A DNA stretch of 64,000 nucleotides from Alnus glutinosa (taxonomy: Eukaryota; Streptophyta; Magnoliopsida; Fagales; Betulaceae): positions 38,877,120 through 38,941,119 of the forward strand of contig NC_084887.1 in the NCBI RefSeq assembly GCF_958979055.1, given 5' to 3'. Positions 24,414 to 36,900 of the stretch are shown one piece after another. Numbering within the stretch: position 1 is the first letter of the stretch; the number at the start of each line of letters is the position of its first letter. A program made the translations under genes and the position numbers. The notes beneath the pieces are model-generated. The model was given only the letters and a program-made list of their open reading frames with translations, had not been told where the DNA came from and ran no database searches.

Positions 24414-25334
24414 TCAGTACTTATCGCCATAGCGATTGATCATCTGGGACTGCAATGGCTGCCTTGGCCACACTGCTGTAATTGGCAAAACTTCATGAAG
24501 GGGCGTTGGTTGCCAGACCCCGGCTTGATGGGAAAGGAAGTTATTACCCAAATTGGTCTCCAGAATTCCTCCTGAAGGCCAAGAAGTAGTGCTAGAATTG
24601 CTGCTACATTCACCTTCAGAGTAATAACCCAGTGGCCGACTAGTATCTGTGCTGGGGATCGTAAAATCTGTTTGATCATCAGAAGCCATCAACGTTTCCA
24701 AGTAGGAGCAATCGTTGACTGGAATAGGAGCCAGCGATGGTTGGTTGACATCATTGAAGCCAGGAAAGTCAGATCTTTTTTCATGTTCCATATAAGAATT
24801 GTTGATCCCATACAAATCATTGAAGTGATCATCAGGCAACTCAATGCTTAATGGGCCAACTTCTTCGGCTCCTAATTCAAAAATCTGAACTGCTTTTCCT
24901 ATTAGGAATTGGATTCTTTCCTCCACAGTCAGTATCTTGGAGTCCAAGTTTCTCATCAAATCTTGAAGTTCCTCCAGTGAAAGCTTATCCATAAAGTGCC
25001 ATGGCCGCTTCTCCTCTTTCTTGTCCATGGTTTCCAACATCCCTGAGAGATTTAGATTCTGCATACAATCTCTGCTACGTTCCTTGTACTTCATGATAAC
25101 TGCTTCAGCCTTTGTCCGGTCTTCTGGCCACACATTGACCATCCCATCAGGCCCAAAACAGACCACGCAGACTGGGATGCCACACAACTCAGCGAGTTCC
25201 TCGGCTTTCTGCTTCAGAGTAGGAACTCTCTTCATGAATGTCTTTCTTCGTGACTGGGAATCTTCAATGAACTCCCTGGCTCGCTTTCGTGGTTTTCCGC
25301 TTTGTTTGGACAGGTTTGGTTGTGACTTTTCCAT
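24414..25334 (-). CDS. Type I MADS-box transcription factor (M-gamma-like, AGL80/AGL36 kin)
   Basis: An intronless 306-residue protein, as is usual for type I MADS genes. The divergent MADS domain occupies residues about 12-75: RKRAREFIEDSQSRRKTF followed by KQKAEELAELCGIPVCVVCF and the NVWPEDRTKAEAVIMKYKE segment, which corresponds to the VWPS block of M-gamma proteins. A coiled segment with KLSLEELQDLMRNLDSKI and EERIQFLIGKAVQ lies at about 117-155; there is no type II K domain. The C-terminal half is rich in Ser, Asn, Pro and Gln (SEGECSSNSSTTSW), typical of activation or interaction regions. Such genes usually act in the female gametophyte and endosperm. It lies tail-to-tail with the SDR gene, about 0.47 kb apart. 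The start ATG at 25332-25334 leaves a 15-residue tail before the MADS domain. Confidence 0.85.
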   Translation of the reverse strand: MEKSQPNLSKQSGKPRKRAREFIEDSQSRRKTFMKRVPTLKQKAEELAELCGIPVCVVCFGPDGMVNVWPEDRTKAEAVIMKYKERSRDCMQNLNLSGMLETMDKKEEKRPWHFMDKLSLEELQDLMRNLDSKILTVEERIQFLIGKAVQIFELGAEEVGPLSIELPDDHFNDLYGINNSYMEHEKRSDFPGFNDVNQPSLAPIPVNDCSYLETLMASDDQTDFTIPSTDTSRPLGYYSEGECSSNSSTTSWPSGGILETNLGNNFLSHQAGVWQPTPLHEVLPITAVWPRQPLQSQMINRYGDKY

Positions 25335-25764
25335 GGTCTTGTCTCAGACACAAGACGTTCAGACAAGAGTTTTTGACAGAGTTATCAAAACTTAATTAGA
25401 AAACGTTCAGACAAGAGTTTTTGACAAAGCTTTCAGACAGTCCTACAAACTTGGGATTTATGAGGAGCAAAAGAAGGGTAATGCACTTTACTTCTTTGAT
25501 AAGTAAATGACGCCACTGTATGTACGTGATGCTTGCTCTTTGCTTGTAGAAGTAGTAACAGGGGATTGATCATGTACAATTTGTGACAACCCACTAGATC
25601 CACCCACTCACATGGTCTATTAATGTGAGTGGTTGTGCGCAATTGGGTTGTACGGAGAGCTTTTCCCAAAGTAATAACTTTGCTTAGTTGGAAGTTTACT
25701 AGCCTATTTTCCTCCTTTGTGTTGCCGAAAAAATTTAAAAAAAAAAAAAAGAAAAAAAAGGGGT
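25335..25764. other. Upstream region of the MADS-box gene
   Basis: Includes a direct repeat of about 20 bp near 25355-25375 and 25405-25425 (ACGTTCAGACAAGAG with TTTTTGACA) just upstream of the MADS start, and a weak inverted repeat at 25570-25655 built on TACAA, GTGACAACCCACT and CACTCACAT that resembles the foldback element at 43773. Confidence 0.45.
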
Positions 25765-25967
25765 GGGTTAAAAATATTTTTGGTTCCTAAATTTTGGAAA
25801 TTTTATTTTTTAATCATTAAGTTTTAATTTGCATCATAGACGATACCTCAGTTTAGAGAATGTCACAATATAAAAAATTACAAAAATAAAAAATCTTTAC
25901 AAATTAATTTTAAAATTAAAAAAAATATAATAAAACTTAAAAAAATTATTAAAAACTTTTCTTTTTT

Positions 25968-25999
<32 letters not shown>

Positions 26000-26051
26000 A
26001 AGAAGAGGGTGGCTGAGCCACTCCCATGGATGGTTCCGCCACCCCATGACA

Positions 26052-26086
<35 letters not shown>

Positions 26087-26604
26087 ATCGTTTTGGCTAT
26101 TGGGGGTAGCCGAACCACCTCTGTAGCCCTTGGGGGTGGCTGAACTACCCTTGTAGCCCTTAGAAGTGGCTCGCAAAACACTTGAATTTTTATTCTTTTT
26201 TTTTTTTCTTTTTTTTTTCTTTTTTTTTCTTTTTTTTTTCTGTTGTGGGGTGGCCGAACCAACCCATGGTGGGTTGGTTCGGCCACCCCAGACCGGTCAA
26301 GAGGGTGGCTCCCTTGGCCAAAATGGGGGTGGCAGCCAACCTTCTTCTTTTTCTTTTCTTTTTTAATTTTTTTTTTTAAAAATATAATTAATTTTTAAAG
26401 ATTTTTTATTTTTTTTATATTATAACATGTGTCGACCCTCAGAGGTTGACATGTGGCGGGCCGTTAGTTTTTGAACGGAAAACTTAACTGAGGTACTAAT
26501 TCGGTATTTTCTCAAAATTGAGGTACTATATATGATGCGAATTGAAACTCAAGTACTAAAAAAATAAAGTTTTCAAAATTTAGAGACCAAAAGTATATTT
26601 AACC
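25765..26604. mobile_element. Mutator-type MITE, about 840 bp, with internal perfect hairpin
   Basis: Inverted ends of about 100 bp: the left reads GGGTTAAAAATATTTTTGGT, and the right end, inverted, reads GGTTAAATATACTTTTGGTC. Both continue into a TACCTCA-TTTTGAG block. The interior is made of A and T tracts and GGTGGC/GCCACC words, with a perfect 20-bp hairpin at 26247-26289. Poly-A at both borders hides the target duplication. Same family as 14168-14723 and 27425-27769. Any open frames here are low-complexity artefacts. Confidence 0.75.
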
Positions 26605-27424
26605 AAAAAAAAAAAAAAAAAGAAGAGAGTTTCTTTGTTTTTCTTTTCTTGAGAGAGAGGGAGATCCGAGTGTATTAGAGCTTTGAGTAATTTTCTCCAT
26701 GTAACTATCTTTAATAGTAAATTTTATCTGCGTCTCCTACAATAGATATACTTCAAATTAAGACAACTTAAATCTTAGTATCATTTTTAGTTAATTTATT
26801 TTTTCTTGTCATTTTAATTTTTCACATCTCCCAAGTCGCAAAAAATAAGACTTATTTCCTAACGCCACTTGGATAGACTCTTCTTTCCTTGTGGATTTCT
26901 TAACAATTGCTCCCTCCCTCTTCACGACACCGATTTCAACATATCGGAACGTCGGTGATATATGGGCTTCAGCTTGGGCTTGGGTTTGGGTTTGGGATTC
27001 CTTCTAGTGGAGCTCTGGTTTGAAGGATGTGATGATGGGCCGTCTTCGCCGCTTAAGAACCAGCCCGAAACATCTGGGGAGAAAATTTTAAAGAATTTGA
27101 CCTTGTCTGCCAACTTTTGAAATACCAAACAATTTTTTCACCGATTTGTAATTTTCCTGGGAAGAAATAGAGGAAAGCAAACAATTATAAAGCATTCATA
27201 AAGAAAACAGCCAAGATTACTCTAATTTAAAGAAAGCAACTTTTCGGCAAACTTGAATTGGGAACCTTGTAATTTAAGATTCCTCCCAATTGCCTGTTCA
27301 TTGCGATCGAGTAGGCATGTGAGAGGTTTTTTATAAGCCTACCTGTCTGTGCAAGTATTCACAACTTGAGATATTATTGTTAAAAAAAAAAAATAGAAAA
27401 CAAAAATTGTTATATTAAAATTAA

Positions 27425-27769
27425 GGGTTAAATACCCTATTGATTCGGCCACCCCCAATGGTCAAAACTCATCATTTTTTTTTTCTTTTGCCTTCAGGTG
27501 GCCAAATCATTCTGTTTTTTTCTTTCTTTTTTTCAATATTTTTTTTTTTTTTTCTTTTTAATTAATTTTTATTTTTTATTATATAGTGCCATGTGTCAAC
27601 TTCAAGAGTTGACACGTGGCAGACTGTTAATATTTAGACGAAAAATATAACAGAGGTACCAAACGAGTTTTTACCTCTAACTCAAGTACCACCTATGAAA
27701 TAAATAAAAACCCAGGTATTAAATTAAAAAAAAAGCCTAAAACTCAAGTTCCAATACTATATTTAACCC
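27425..27769. mobile_element. Mutator-type MITE, 345 bp, with perfect 9-bp target duplication
   Basis: The left end starts GGGTTAAATA and the right end finishes TATTTAACCC. TAAAATTAA is present intact at 27416-27424 and 27770-27778. Internal words shared with the two other copies include the block TGACACGTGGCAGACTGTTA around 27611, which corresponds to ACATGTGGCGGGCCGTTAG in the 25765 copy. There is no coding capacity. Confidence 0.88.
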
Positions 27770-28588
27770 TAAAATTAATTTATACATTTAAAACATCTGT
27801 TGATTAATTGGATTGATGGTCTAGAGATTGAAGAAAAAGTTAAGTTTAAGCTCGTATGTGACGGCAGCTAAAACAAGTTAAAGTTAAAAGGTAAATTTAA
27901 TTATTTTAATTAGTATGTCAAAATTAACTGTGACACAAAGTCCTAATTACTTCCAATTTTTTTTTTTTTTTTTTTTAATGAATGAATCATTGAGGATATT
28001 ATCGCTGATGCAATAGTATTAAACGTTAACACATTAAAAAAAACAAAAAATGTTGAATGTTGAATTAAGTCAACATTTTTCTTAAAATAGTCGTACCTTG
28101 TGAAATGAAATTCTACCTTATTATTAAAACTCAAATAGATATGATTTTTATAATCTCAAGAGATAATTCTTAACCTCTTTGCTCATGTGGCAAGGTGAGT
28201 TAGCTTCTTGTTTCTTTTTTTTTTTTTTGGAAAAAAAAAAACTTAAAAATTGTCAAATAAACAAAGATGATCAAAAATTATGTATTGAAATGGCAATGTA
28301 TAATATCTCAAATTCAAATAACAATAGTTTTAAAAGAACAACTACCAAAAGTGATCAAGATTGAGGTGGGGGGAGCCCTAGGACGGGGAAAACATCTGCT
28401 GGATTGAATGCTTAATTAGATTATTTTTTCGCCTTCTTTTCATTTATTGTGTGACGGGGCATAATTCACTCCGGTCAGAATAAAAGTTAGCTCCCTCAAT
28501 TTTATTTGGATCATGAGTCGTGTAACTTACCAGATATTAATAACATTTACCTCTATGCTCCCCTTCTCCCCTCTCCCATTTGAGAAAT

Positions 28589-28760
28589 GCTAGACATTCC
28601 AATTTTTTTTTTTTTTTTTTTTTCTAAAAGTTGGTTTCCAAATAATGTGTCACAATCTCATAAAATTATGATACATTTCTCAAAATGATAGATCACATGG
28701 GATTGTGACACATCATTTGAGAACCAACTTTTGAGAAAAAAAAAAATTGGGATGTCTAGC
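28589..28760. mobile_element. Foldback MITE, about 172 bp
   Basis: Inverted arms of about 75 bp: GCTAGACATTCCAATTTTTT on the left and, inverted from the right, GCTAGACATCCCAATTTTTT. They continue through AAAAGTTGGTT and ATGTGTCACAATC. The centre is short. No coding sequence. Confidence 0.72.
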
Positions 28761-31493
28761 CTCCCTTATCTCCCTTTTATATTTTTTTTTAAGGAAATGC
28801 AATTTTTTTGGTAAGATTTTTTTTTTCTTGACCTTTTTTATTTAAAGAAACATTCCCACCCCTACTTATACAAAAAATTGGCCTCTATATACATGCTCTA
28901 TGCACATATACATGTTCAAGGAGTACAAAAGCCTCCATGGAGGTCAACAATGCGGTCAAAATATGTTTGGAGTTAAGAGTAATAATATACTGTTTTACTA
29001 CAATTTGTTATAAACTGGCATTAACATTTCACATGGCACAAACACATCAACGGCAAGTTCACACGATATTTTTTTATAAATTGGCATTAAATGTTCACAT
29101 GGGACAGATACATCAGTTAAGGGTAAAGCGGAGAAGCTTGCATAGAAAAAATCACGTGAAGAGCACGTGAAACCCTTTCCGTCTGAGCAGACAAAAATCA
29201 CTAACAAATTAGCCAGATTGACAAATTTGAAAATTTCGTTAGGACACATTGCAAATTTTAAAACATTAGAGACAAAATTAAAAAAGTGGTCAAACTTTAG
29301 GGGGTTAATTATATTTTTTCCTAAATTTAATTATGTAATACTTAATATAGTAAATGTCGTGTGAACTTACAAATTGACGTGACAATTTATAATTTATATG
29401 TTTTTTTTAAAAAAAGGACAATCTCTAATCTATATAATATAATCACGTTAGCTACAATTAAATTTAATAGTTAACGTGATAAGTATTACATGAATAATCA
29501 TATCAATTCATAAAGAATTTATAATAAAAATCATAATATCTCTAATATCGCTCAATATATATATATTTGGACGGTTTGAACTTGCATCAACGTTGCTCAA
29601 GACTTGTGGAATCTTATTGGAAGAGTTTACTTCACTAATTCCAGTTGTGTATGTTAAACGCGCGTTTCACCTACACAAAACTACAAAAGGCTGGTCTGCG
29701 ATCAATGGGGGATAAATAGGAAAATCCAAATGGGATGCCGGATGCGGTTTCCGGCCTGTAAGAGAGCTTTCAAAGCTATAATGGCACTGGTCCCGCTGTT
29801 TCGTTTGGTCCCCTCTTTTGGTCATGGGCTCGTCAGTCGTCACCTTCCTTCTTGCCTCCTCTTTTTGTTTGTTTTTTGTTTCCTCTTTCCGGTTCTCTCT
29901 CTGCTTCATATTCAAAAACTTCCAAAAGCTTCTTGGTGTCTTGATTAATTAAGTTGCTAATTAATATAATTAAGCTTTTCTTTTTGTATGTATAAAGTTC
30001 CTAGAGAAGCATATTTAATTTAATTAATTAATTATAAAGGTTGGAACCTTTGAGAATTGAGATAGGCATCCATGGCCACGTGCTCATCCAATATCCAATT
30101 CACATGTCAGAGAGCATACCGCCAAGTTACAGAGCAACCAAACGGCGGGTACAACCATGATTTTGGCTTTGGCCTTTGCATGTAGTTGTACTAGGACCCA
30201 CGCTTTGATTATTCAATCCCTTTGGCCAATTAGTTGCATGTGTGCCACGTGTGTATCAAATTCTATATCCACGCTAGTATCGCGTGAATAGAGAGAAAGA
30301 CACAGCACGCTCTAATTAAGTTGATTTCAAATTCTGTGTGCAATATGACTATGAGCATTCAAAATAAACATCCCATATATTAGTTAAAGAATAATGGTAG
30401 ATGTGAAAGTTTTAACTAGCTAATTCTTGAATTAGTTTTTATTAAACAAAAAATATATATAAAATTTGGTTATTTTTTTTTTATTAAAAAAACTACCCAC
30501 ATTTAGTTAGCAAGTTTAACATTAGCTAAAACTGAGATAAAATCTGGTGAGTCAAATGTAAATAAGCTAAGGGTGTTTTTGTTAGAGAATGTATTCTCCA
30601 TATACATAGGAGAATATATGAGATTGTACGATTTGATTGTAATTAATTATATAAAAAAATATATTTTCTATCAGTTTTAAGGGTATAATTATGCATAGAT
30701 TTAACTTAGCCTAGGTGTCGTAAAAAAAACAATTTGTGTATAAGGTTGGCAAGAGTATAAAGAACCTCATTTCTGTGATGAGGTTGGCAAGAAAATAAAT
30801 TGTGGCCACGCAACCAGCTGAGGCGCAGCCAGCTTGCCTGGCCTTTGTTGCAGTTGGATTCAAATCTAAAATGACGCGTAATTATCACTTGTGGTCAGTT
30901 AAAGGTTTGTCATTGATAATGAAAAGCACTTGAAACCAACAGAAAGCTGTGTTAGCTTAGAGGTTTTGGTCTTGATTGTATCCTTTATCGTCAGGGATCT
31001 TGAAGTTTGGAGAATCTGTGCGTAGGTCTAGAGAGAGAGAGCGACAAGTGGAAGGGAAGCAGGGTAATCGTTGAAGAAGAGGGAATTGAAAAGTGGGATA
31101 GGGAGTTTCAAATTTGATTGGGGAGTAGGTGCGGTGAATGGAGAGGAATCACGAGAAACTTGGATTTTCTTCTCCAAAATTTATTCCAAAGTCTTGCTTT
31201 GCATTGCATGGTGCAAATGGCAAAGGGCAAATGACAAATGGAACTTCTCTTTCTCCGTGGAAGCCACGGCGGCTCTATACATGTTCAGCCAGTCAATTCT
31301 TGCCGTTTTCTATGTCATTTGTGACCACGTACACCCAAATCTTTTATCCCAAAGCCCAAACAAAACTAAAAATGTACATTAATTAAATCAAATTAAAAAA
31401 TGAGGAAAAAAAATGATAAAGTTTTGAGTGAGTAACGGATGCAATTTGTGTTTTCCACGTACGTAGAGTTTGAATTATTTTGAGGCACCTTAA

Positions 31494-31773
31494 GAGTATA
31501 AAATTATATAGACCAATCATAATTTAAAACATTTAATTAAACGAGACAAGCTTCTCAATCGTAATCCGTTAATTTCGTGTTAGGTTCGTGTCGGCTACAA
31601 GGGTCATGTCAAAAATTTTGTCAGCCATAAATGTTATGCGTACGTCAGATTTGGATTGTGTCGTTGCATGAATATAAAACTATATAGGCTAACTCTAACC
31701 TACACATTTAATTAAACGGGTAAGACACTTCAACCTTAATGTCCCATTAATTTCGTGTTGGATTCGTATTGAG
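31494..31773. repeat. Degenerate direct repeat, period about 177 bp
   Basis: Two copies of a roughly 100-bp segment (31494-31595 and 31671-31773) share ATATAG, ACATTTAATTAAACG and TTAATTTCGTGTT blocks in order. They may be the relic of a tandemly repeated portion of an old element. Confidence 0.55.
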
Positions 31774-32110
31774 TTTATTGGCCGTGTAAAAATTTGAGCC
31801 TAAAATAAGAGTAATGCTATAAACTATATTTTTATATCACAATTATCTCTTAAAACCAACATGGTAATCCTGACCAACTCTTAGAGATTTTTTTTAATTT
31901 TTTTTTTTTGAACAATGACCAATTGTTGAATTTTTTTTATTTATTTTTTTAATAAAAATTGATTCAAGGGAGGTTTGTTAATTAGGATTATAACGGCAGT
32001 AATCAGTGTGAGATAAAAATGAAATTTATAGTATTACTCTAAAATTTTACATAAAAAAAAAAATCAACCTGTTAAAAACATGCATATAATTGTGAGAATC
32101 AAAAGCAGTG

Positions 32111-32111
<1 letters not shown>

Positions 32112-32194
<83 letters not shown>
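32112..32194. repeat. (TA)n microsatellite, about 41 units
   Basis: An uninterrupted TA run of about 83 bases, the longest simple repeat in the window, 1.7 kb upstream of the ICE1 start. Confidence 0.95.
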
Positions 32195-32196
<2 letters not shown>

Positions 32197-33130
32197 AGTT
32201 CGAAAAAATGTCCAACTCCATTAACATTTCACTTCTGGTCCCGGTAGTTCTGTGTACGTCTTAATTAATTTCTCTCTCATAAATCGGTGCTTGTCGGGAA
32301 TCTTTCAAGACAAGGCAGTGAAATGAAATTACGAGAAAATGCATCCTCTATGTGATCTCATTTAAGAAAGGCTACATCTGAGAATTCTCTGCCTCAACTT
32401 ATAAGCAATGCATGTATAACAAATGCGCTTCGCTTCTTTCTATCTGTCTAATTTGGTTAGAAGAGGAAGGACAATAGGGCTGGCCTATTGTAGTTATTGC
32501 AGTTGACAGTTTGCCCGACAAGCCCACATTTTTAAACTCATGTTCGAACAATCCAAACTTTTTATATGGGTTGTTCGAATTTCGATTGAACATCTTTTCG
32601 CGCGAGCAGATAGAACTGTTCATAGAGGAACGATGAGAAGGCTTGATGCTAAAACTTCATAAAAGTGTACGCTGTTACCCCTTGGACTTATGGTTTGGAG
32701 CAAATCAAGCGGTTCGAGAAGATGGTACTTAAATTCAAACTTGACTTGGAAAGAAACTTCTTTGCATTTCATTAATTTTTTAATACTCGCAGTTTGATTT
32801 TATAAAATCCATTTATTATCGTGCTGAACGTTTTTAAAAGGATATTGGTTTAAACAATTAATGGGAAACACCACGTCAGATATATATTAAAACGTGGACA
32901 TAAATAAGCTATTTTTTTTTATTATTTTTTTTATAAATTAGTCTAATAAAGTATGTGTCACTTATATAAGTTGGTTTATAAGAAATTTTTTATGGATAAA
33001 TTTTTGTCCAATATTATTAATCTGTTTTGAGAGGTATTTTTTGTTTTGGAAAAACGCTAGATGTTTTCAACTTTTTAATATTTTATTTACAACTTTTGAC
33101 TTGTGTCTAACATGTGATTTGAATGTTTTC

Positions 33131-33177
<47 letters not shown>

Positions 33178-33940
33178 ATTTATTTTTAACTAAAAGCTTT
33201 ATAACCAAACGCTTCAAACTACACTCCAGTAAAAATTGGAATCAATGTTGCAAAAAACCCACCTAGTTGCGATGCGATTATAATCTCACGTTGACATGTG
33301 TTAAAAGTTATAAAAAAATTGTATATGTAATATTACTTGTTTTAAAAAAATGCTAGACATAACTTTTGGTATGTGCCGTGATGTTGTTGAAGATAATAAA
33401 TTTTTTTAGTAGTTGAGATGTATTAAAAGTTGTAAAATAATTATAAAAAATTATACTTGTAGCATTACTCTTATGTTTTATGTTCGGAAAAATATTTTGA
33501 TATAACATAAATGTAAAATTTTGAGTATTTTAAGTAATTTGTCAATGTTGTTTTTCAAAAAATAAAAAATAAAACATAGGAAATAAGATTTTTTAACTAA
33601 ACATGGCAAATATAGAAATATTTCCATGAAAAGGGGCAGAATTGTTAAAAAAATATATATATATATAAAAAATAAAAGTGGAAACTAGTAGCAGCTAGCA
33701 TAGGTCAGAGCAGACGCATAGATAACACAAGCAGACAGCGCTCTCCGTTCATTGTTTTTAATATTTTCAGTACCTTTGCATTCCATAACGTTCAAACCTC
33801 GAATCTCTCCTCTTTCTTCTCTAAAATGATTCTCTGAACTCTGATCCATAGAAAAAGCCACTCCTCTTTTCTCTCACTCGCTCCCCCTTCTCTTCAACCC
33901 CAACTCCCTCTCTCTCTCTCTCGAAAAGAAACGCAGAGAG

Positions 33941-36900
33941 ATGCTACCGAGGGCTGCTGCAAACGGTTTCGTTTGGATGGAAGGAGGAGGCGGTGGAGGT
34001 GGAGGTGGGGAAGAAGAAGAAGACGCAGCGTCGTGGACCAGAACCAACAATGAAGGCGAGCCCAGCAAGGAAGAGGACATGGGTCTTGGTGTTCCTCTCT
34101 CTTCCTACAAGTCCATGCTCGAAAATGACTGGTACATCAACAACAACGCTGCTCTGAACCCACCTCGCCAGGACCTACATAACCGTCTCCATGGCCTCCC
34201 AAACCCACAAGATATCAGAGACATTAGCTTCTGCTCCAATCCAAACGACGCCAATAGCCTTCTTTTGCAGCCCTTGGACTCGTCCTCTTCCTGCTCTCCG
34301 TCACAGGCGTTCACCCTCGACCCCTCACAGTCACAGTCACCCTTCTTGGCCCACAAATCTTGCTTCTCTTCGCTCATAAACGCGGTTTGCACCAACCCTT
34401 TTGACAATGCCTTCGATTTGGGGCTTGATAGCGGTCTTCTCTGCCCGTTCAACCCAGCTGCTTCCAACTCCCCTGCTTTGATGGGCTTCCCGGGATTGAA
34501 TTCTCAGCCCCAGATTGGTGCTCCCGAGCTGGGTTCGGCCACTGAGTTTCAACCAACTCGGTTGCTGCCGATAACCGACACCGCCGCCGGGCTGACTGGC
34601 GGGTTTAGTCCAGCCGGTTTCGAGGGGTTCGATAACTCAGCGAGTTCTCTGTTACTAAACAGAGCAAAGGTTCTGCGACCCCTTGAGGTTTTCCCTCAAG
34701 TGGGTACGCAACCCACTCTGTTTCAGAAGCGAGCGGCTCTTCGGCATGGCGCTGAAAATTCGGGGACTTTGCAGGTGTCGGGTGCGACGTTCGGGGAAAA
34801 TTCGGAGAATTTGGAGAGTAGGAGGAGGAAGAAGAACGAGGCAGGTGATGTTGAGGAAGCGAGCATCGATGTTTCGGGCTTGAATTACGATTCGGATGAG
34901 TTTAATGAGAATAGTATAGGTATGGCGGAGGAAGTAGTTAAAAATGGTGGAAGCAACTCTAATGCGAACAGTGCTGTCACGGGTGGGGACCAGAAGGGAA
35001 AGAAGAAGGGACTGCCGGCGAAGAATCTGATGGCGGAAAGGCGGCGGAGGAAGAAGCTTAATGATAGGCTCTACATGCTTAGGTCTGTTGTACCCAAGAT
35101 TAGCAAGGTATGAAGTAATTTCAGGGGGTTTAAATTTTTGGCACTTTGCTTAATTTGAGTGTTTTTTTTCCCCATTGTATGTGTTGGTTAGTAGTTACCT
35201 TGTGAGTTTACTTTGTATTGGAAGACCATTGAGTGTAGAAGGCAGCATGTTGGGTTTAGATGCTCTATACATTTCTGAAATGGAATTTATGGACCAACCA
35301 ACCGACCATAGAAGAGCTGAGAATGACGTCCCTTATTATCCTCTCTCCAAAGAACTTTGGGAAATCTCAAACAGTTTGTTAAAGTCAACCAATTTTAAGT
35401 TTGAGTAGATTTATGATCCATTCTATATTTAAGAACGCCGAGACGTTAGAATATTTATGTCAAATCCCACAATTGATCTTGATTTCTGAACATCTTGGAC
35501 CGAGGACCATTTGGGAGTTTCTTTCTCACTTCATTATTTGGTTTTTCTTTTTGGACTTTAATTAAGTTGTAGTCCTTCATCCGCTGGCCATAATATCTGA
35601 TGATTATCCTTATTTGTTCACAGATGGATAGAGCCTCAATACTTGGAGATGCCATCGATTACTTAAAGGAGCTTTTGCAAAGGATCAATGATCTACACAA
35701 TGAGCTGGAGTCATCCCCACCTGGATCTTTGCTGCCACCTTCTACAAGCTTTCACTCTTTGACACCAACTCTGCCTACCCTTCCCTGCCGTGTCAAGGAA
35801 GAACTTTGTCCCAGCTCCTTGCCAAGCCCTAAAAACCAACCTGCAAGGGTAATTTCACCCATCTTAGTGCTCATGTGACATTTTCAGGTTTTTCATTAAT
35901 TGCTTGATGCTTGTAAGTTTGGAAATGTGCTGTTATCTATCATCTTTATTTTCTCTGGAACTCTCACCTACCTAACGAGGACTTGGATGCAAGTGTTGTT
36001 GATTTCTAGATGTAAACAGGAGTAAAGTGCAAATGTTTATTGGTGTTCATATGGTTTTCTTACTTGCATCCTATCAGTTTGACCGACATGTCCAAAAAAT
36101 CTTATAAATGGAGTACTGTGCATGTTACATAGACCAGTAGGCATCACAATTTTAACTTTCGCTAATTGTTCAATAAGATGTAAGCTCATCAACTTGTAAT
36201 ATGTGCTGCTGCATGGTCCTGTAGTATGATGCCATAAGCTTTATAGTGTATAGGATGAGTAAGTATTTTTCTTGTCTTTCTTTTTCTGCCCTTTGAACTA
36301 AAACATAGGATATATTAGTGAGGCCAAAGCCTTTAAACTTTAATTGGGCATGGTCCAGTTAACATTCACTTCCTTATCTCAGACACATACTCTACTCCTT
36401 ATGTGGCATATGGTCGATTATTCTCAAGTAATACCAAATCCCTTTTTTTATGGTAATTCATTACTTTGGTTTGAGCCGTACTTTGCTTGGTTTCTCTATG
36501 TTATAGGTGGAGGTAAGGGTAAGGGAAGGGAGAGCTGTCAACATACACATGTTTTGTTCCCGCAGACCAGGTCTCTTGCTTTCCACTATGAGGGCTCTGG
36601 ACAACCTGGGTTTGGACATCCAGCAGGCTGTAATTAGCTGTTTCAATGGGTTTGCTTTGGATGTGTTCCGAGCTGAGGTATGCTTCTTCCTCTGATGCCA
36701 AAAGTCAGGCTTTCATTGGTTTTATAGAATTCATCTTTTGGTTATGAAGCATGAGAAAGATTCCACACTATTGTATGTTCTGTTTTTGGTGCTTTGTACC
36801 TGCATCTTTTCATACTGCCATAATCATCTACTGTGGACTTGACTTTATTGCTTTTGAATTTTGCAACACCGATTTTCTAAATAGAAAATTATCTATGAGG

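Larger units (their letters stand above)
28761..33940. other. Long intergenic stretch upstream of ICE1
   Basis: No gene is supported. It holds a degenerate direct repeat (31494-31773) and a very long (TA)n run (32112-32194). The open frame at 31071-31382 lacks motifs. CACGTG-type boxes occur near 30076 and 30244. The last 230 bp before 33941 are CT-rich and probably form the ICE1 leader. Confidence 0.5.

Noticed and set aside
25897-26379. Phe- and Lys-rich open frames
   Set aside because: They come from poly-T and poly-A tracts in a MITE.
31071-31382. 103-residue open frame upstream of ICE1
   Set aside because: No recognisable motif, no supporting splice or promoter pattern, overlapped by another frame of similar length.
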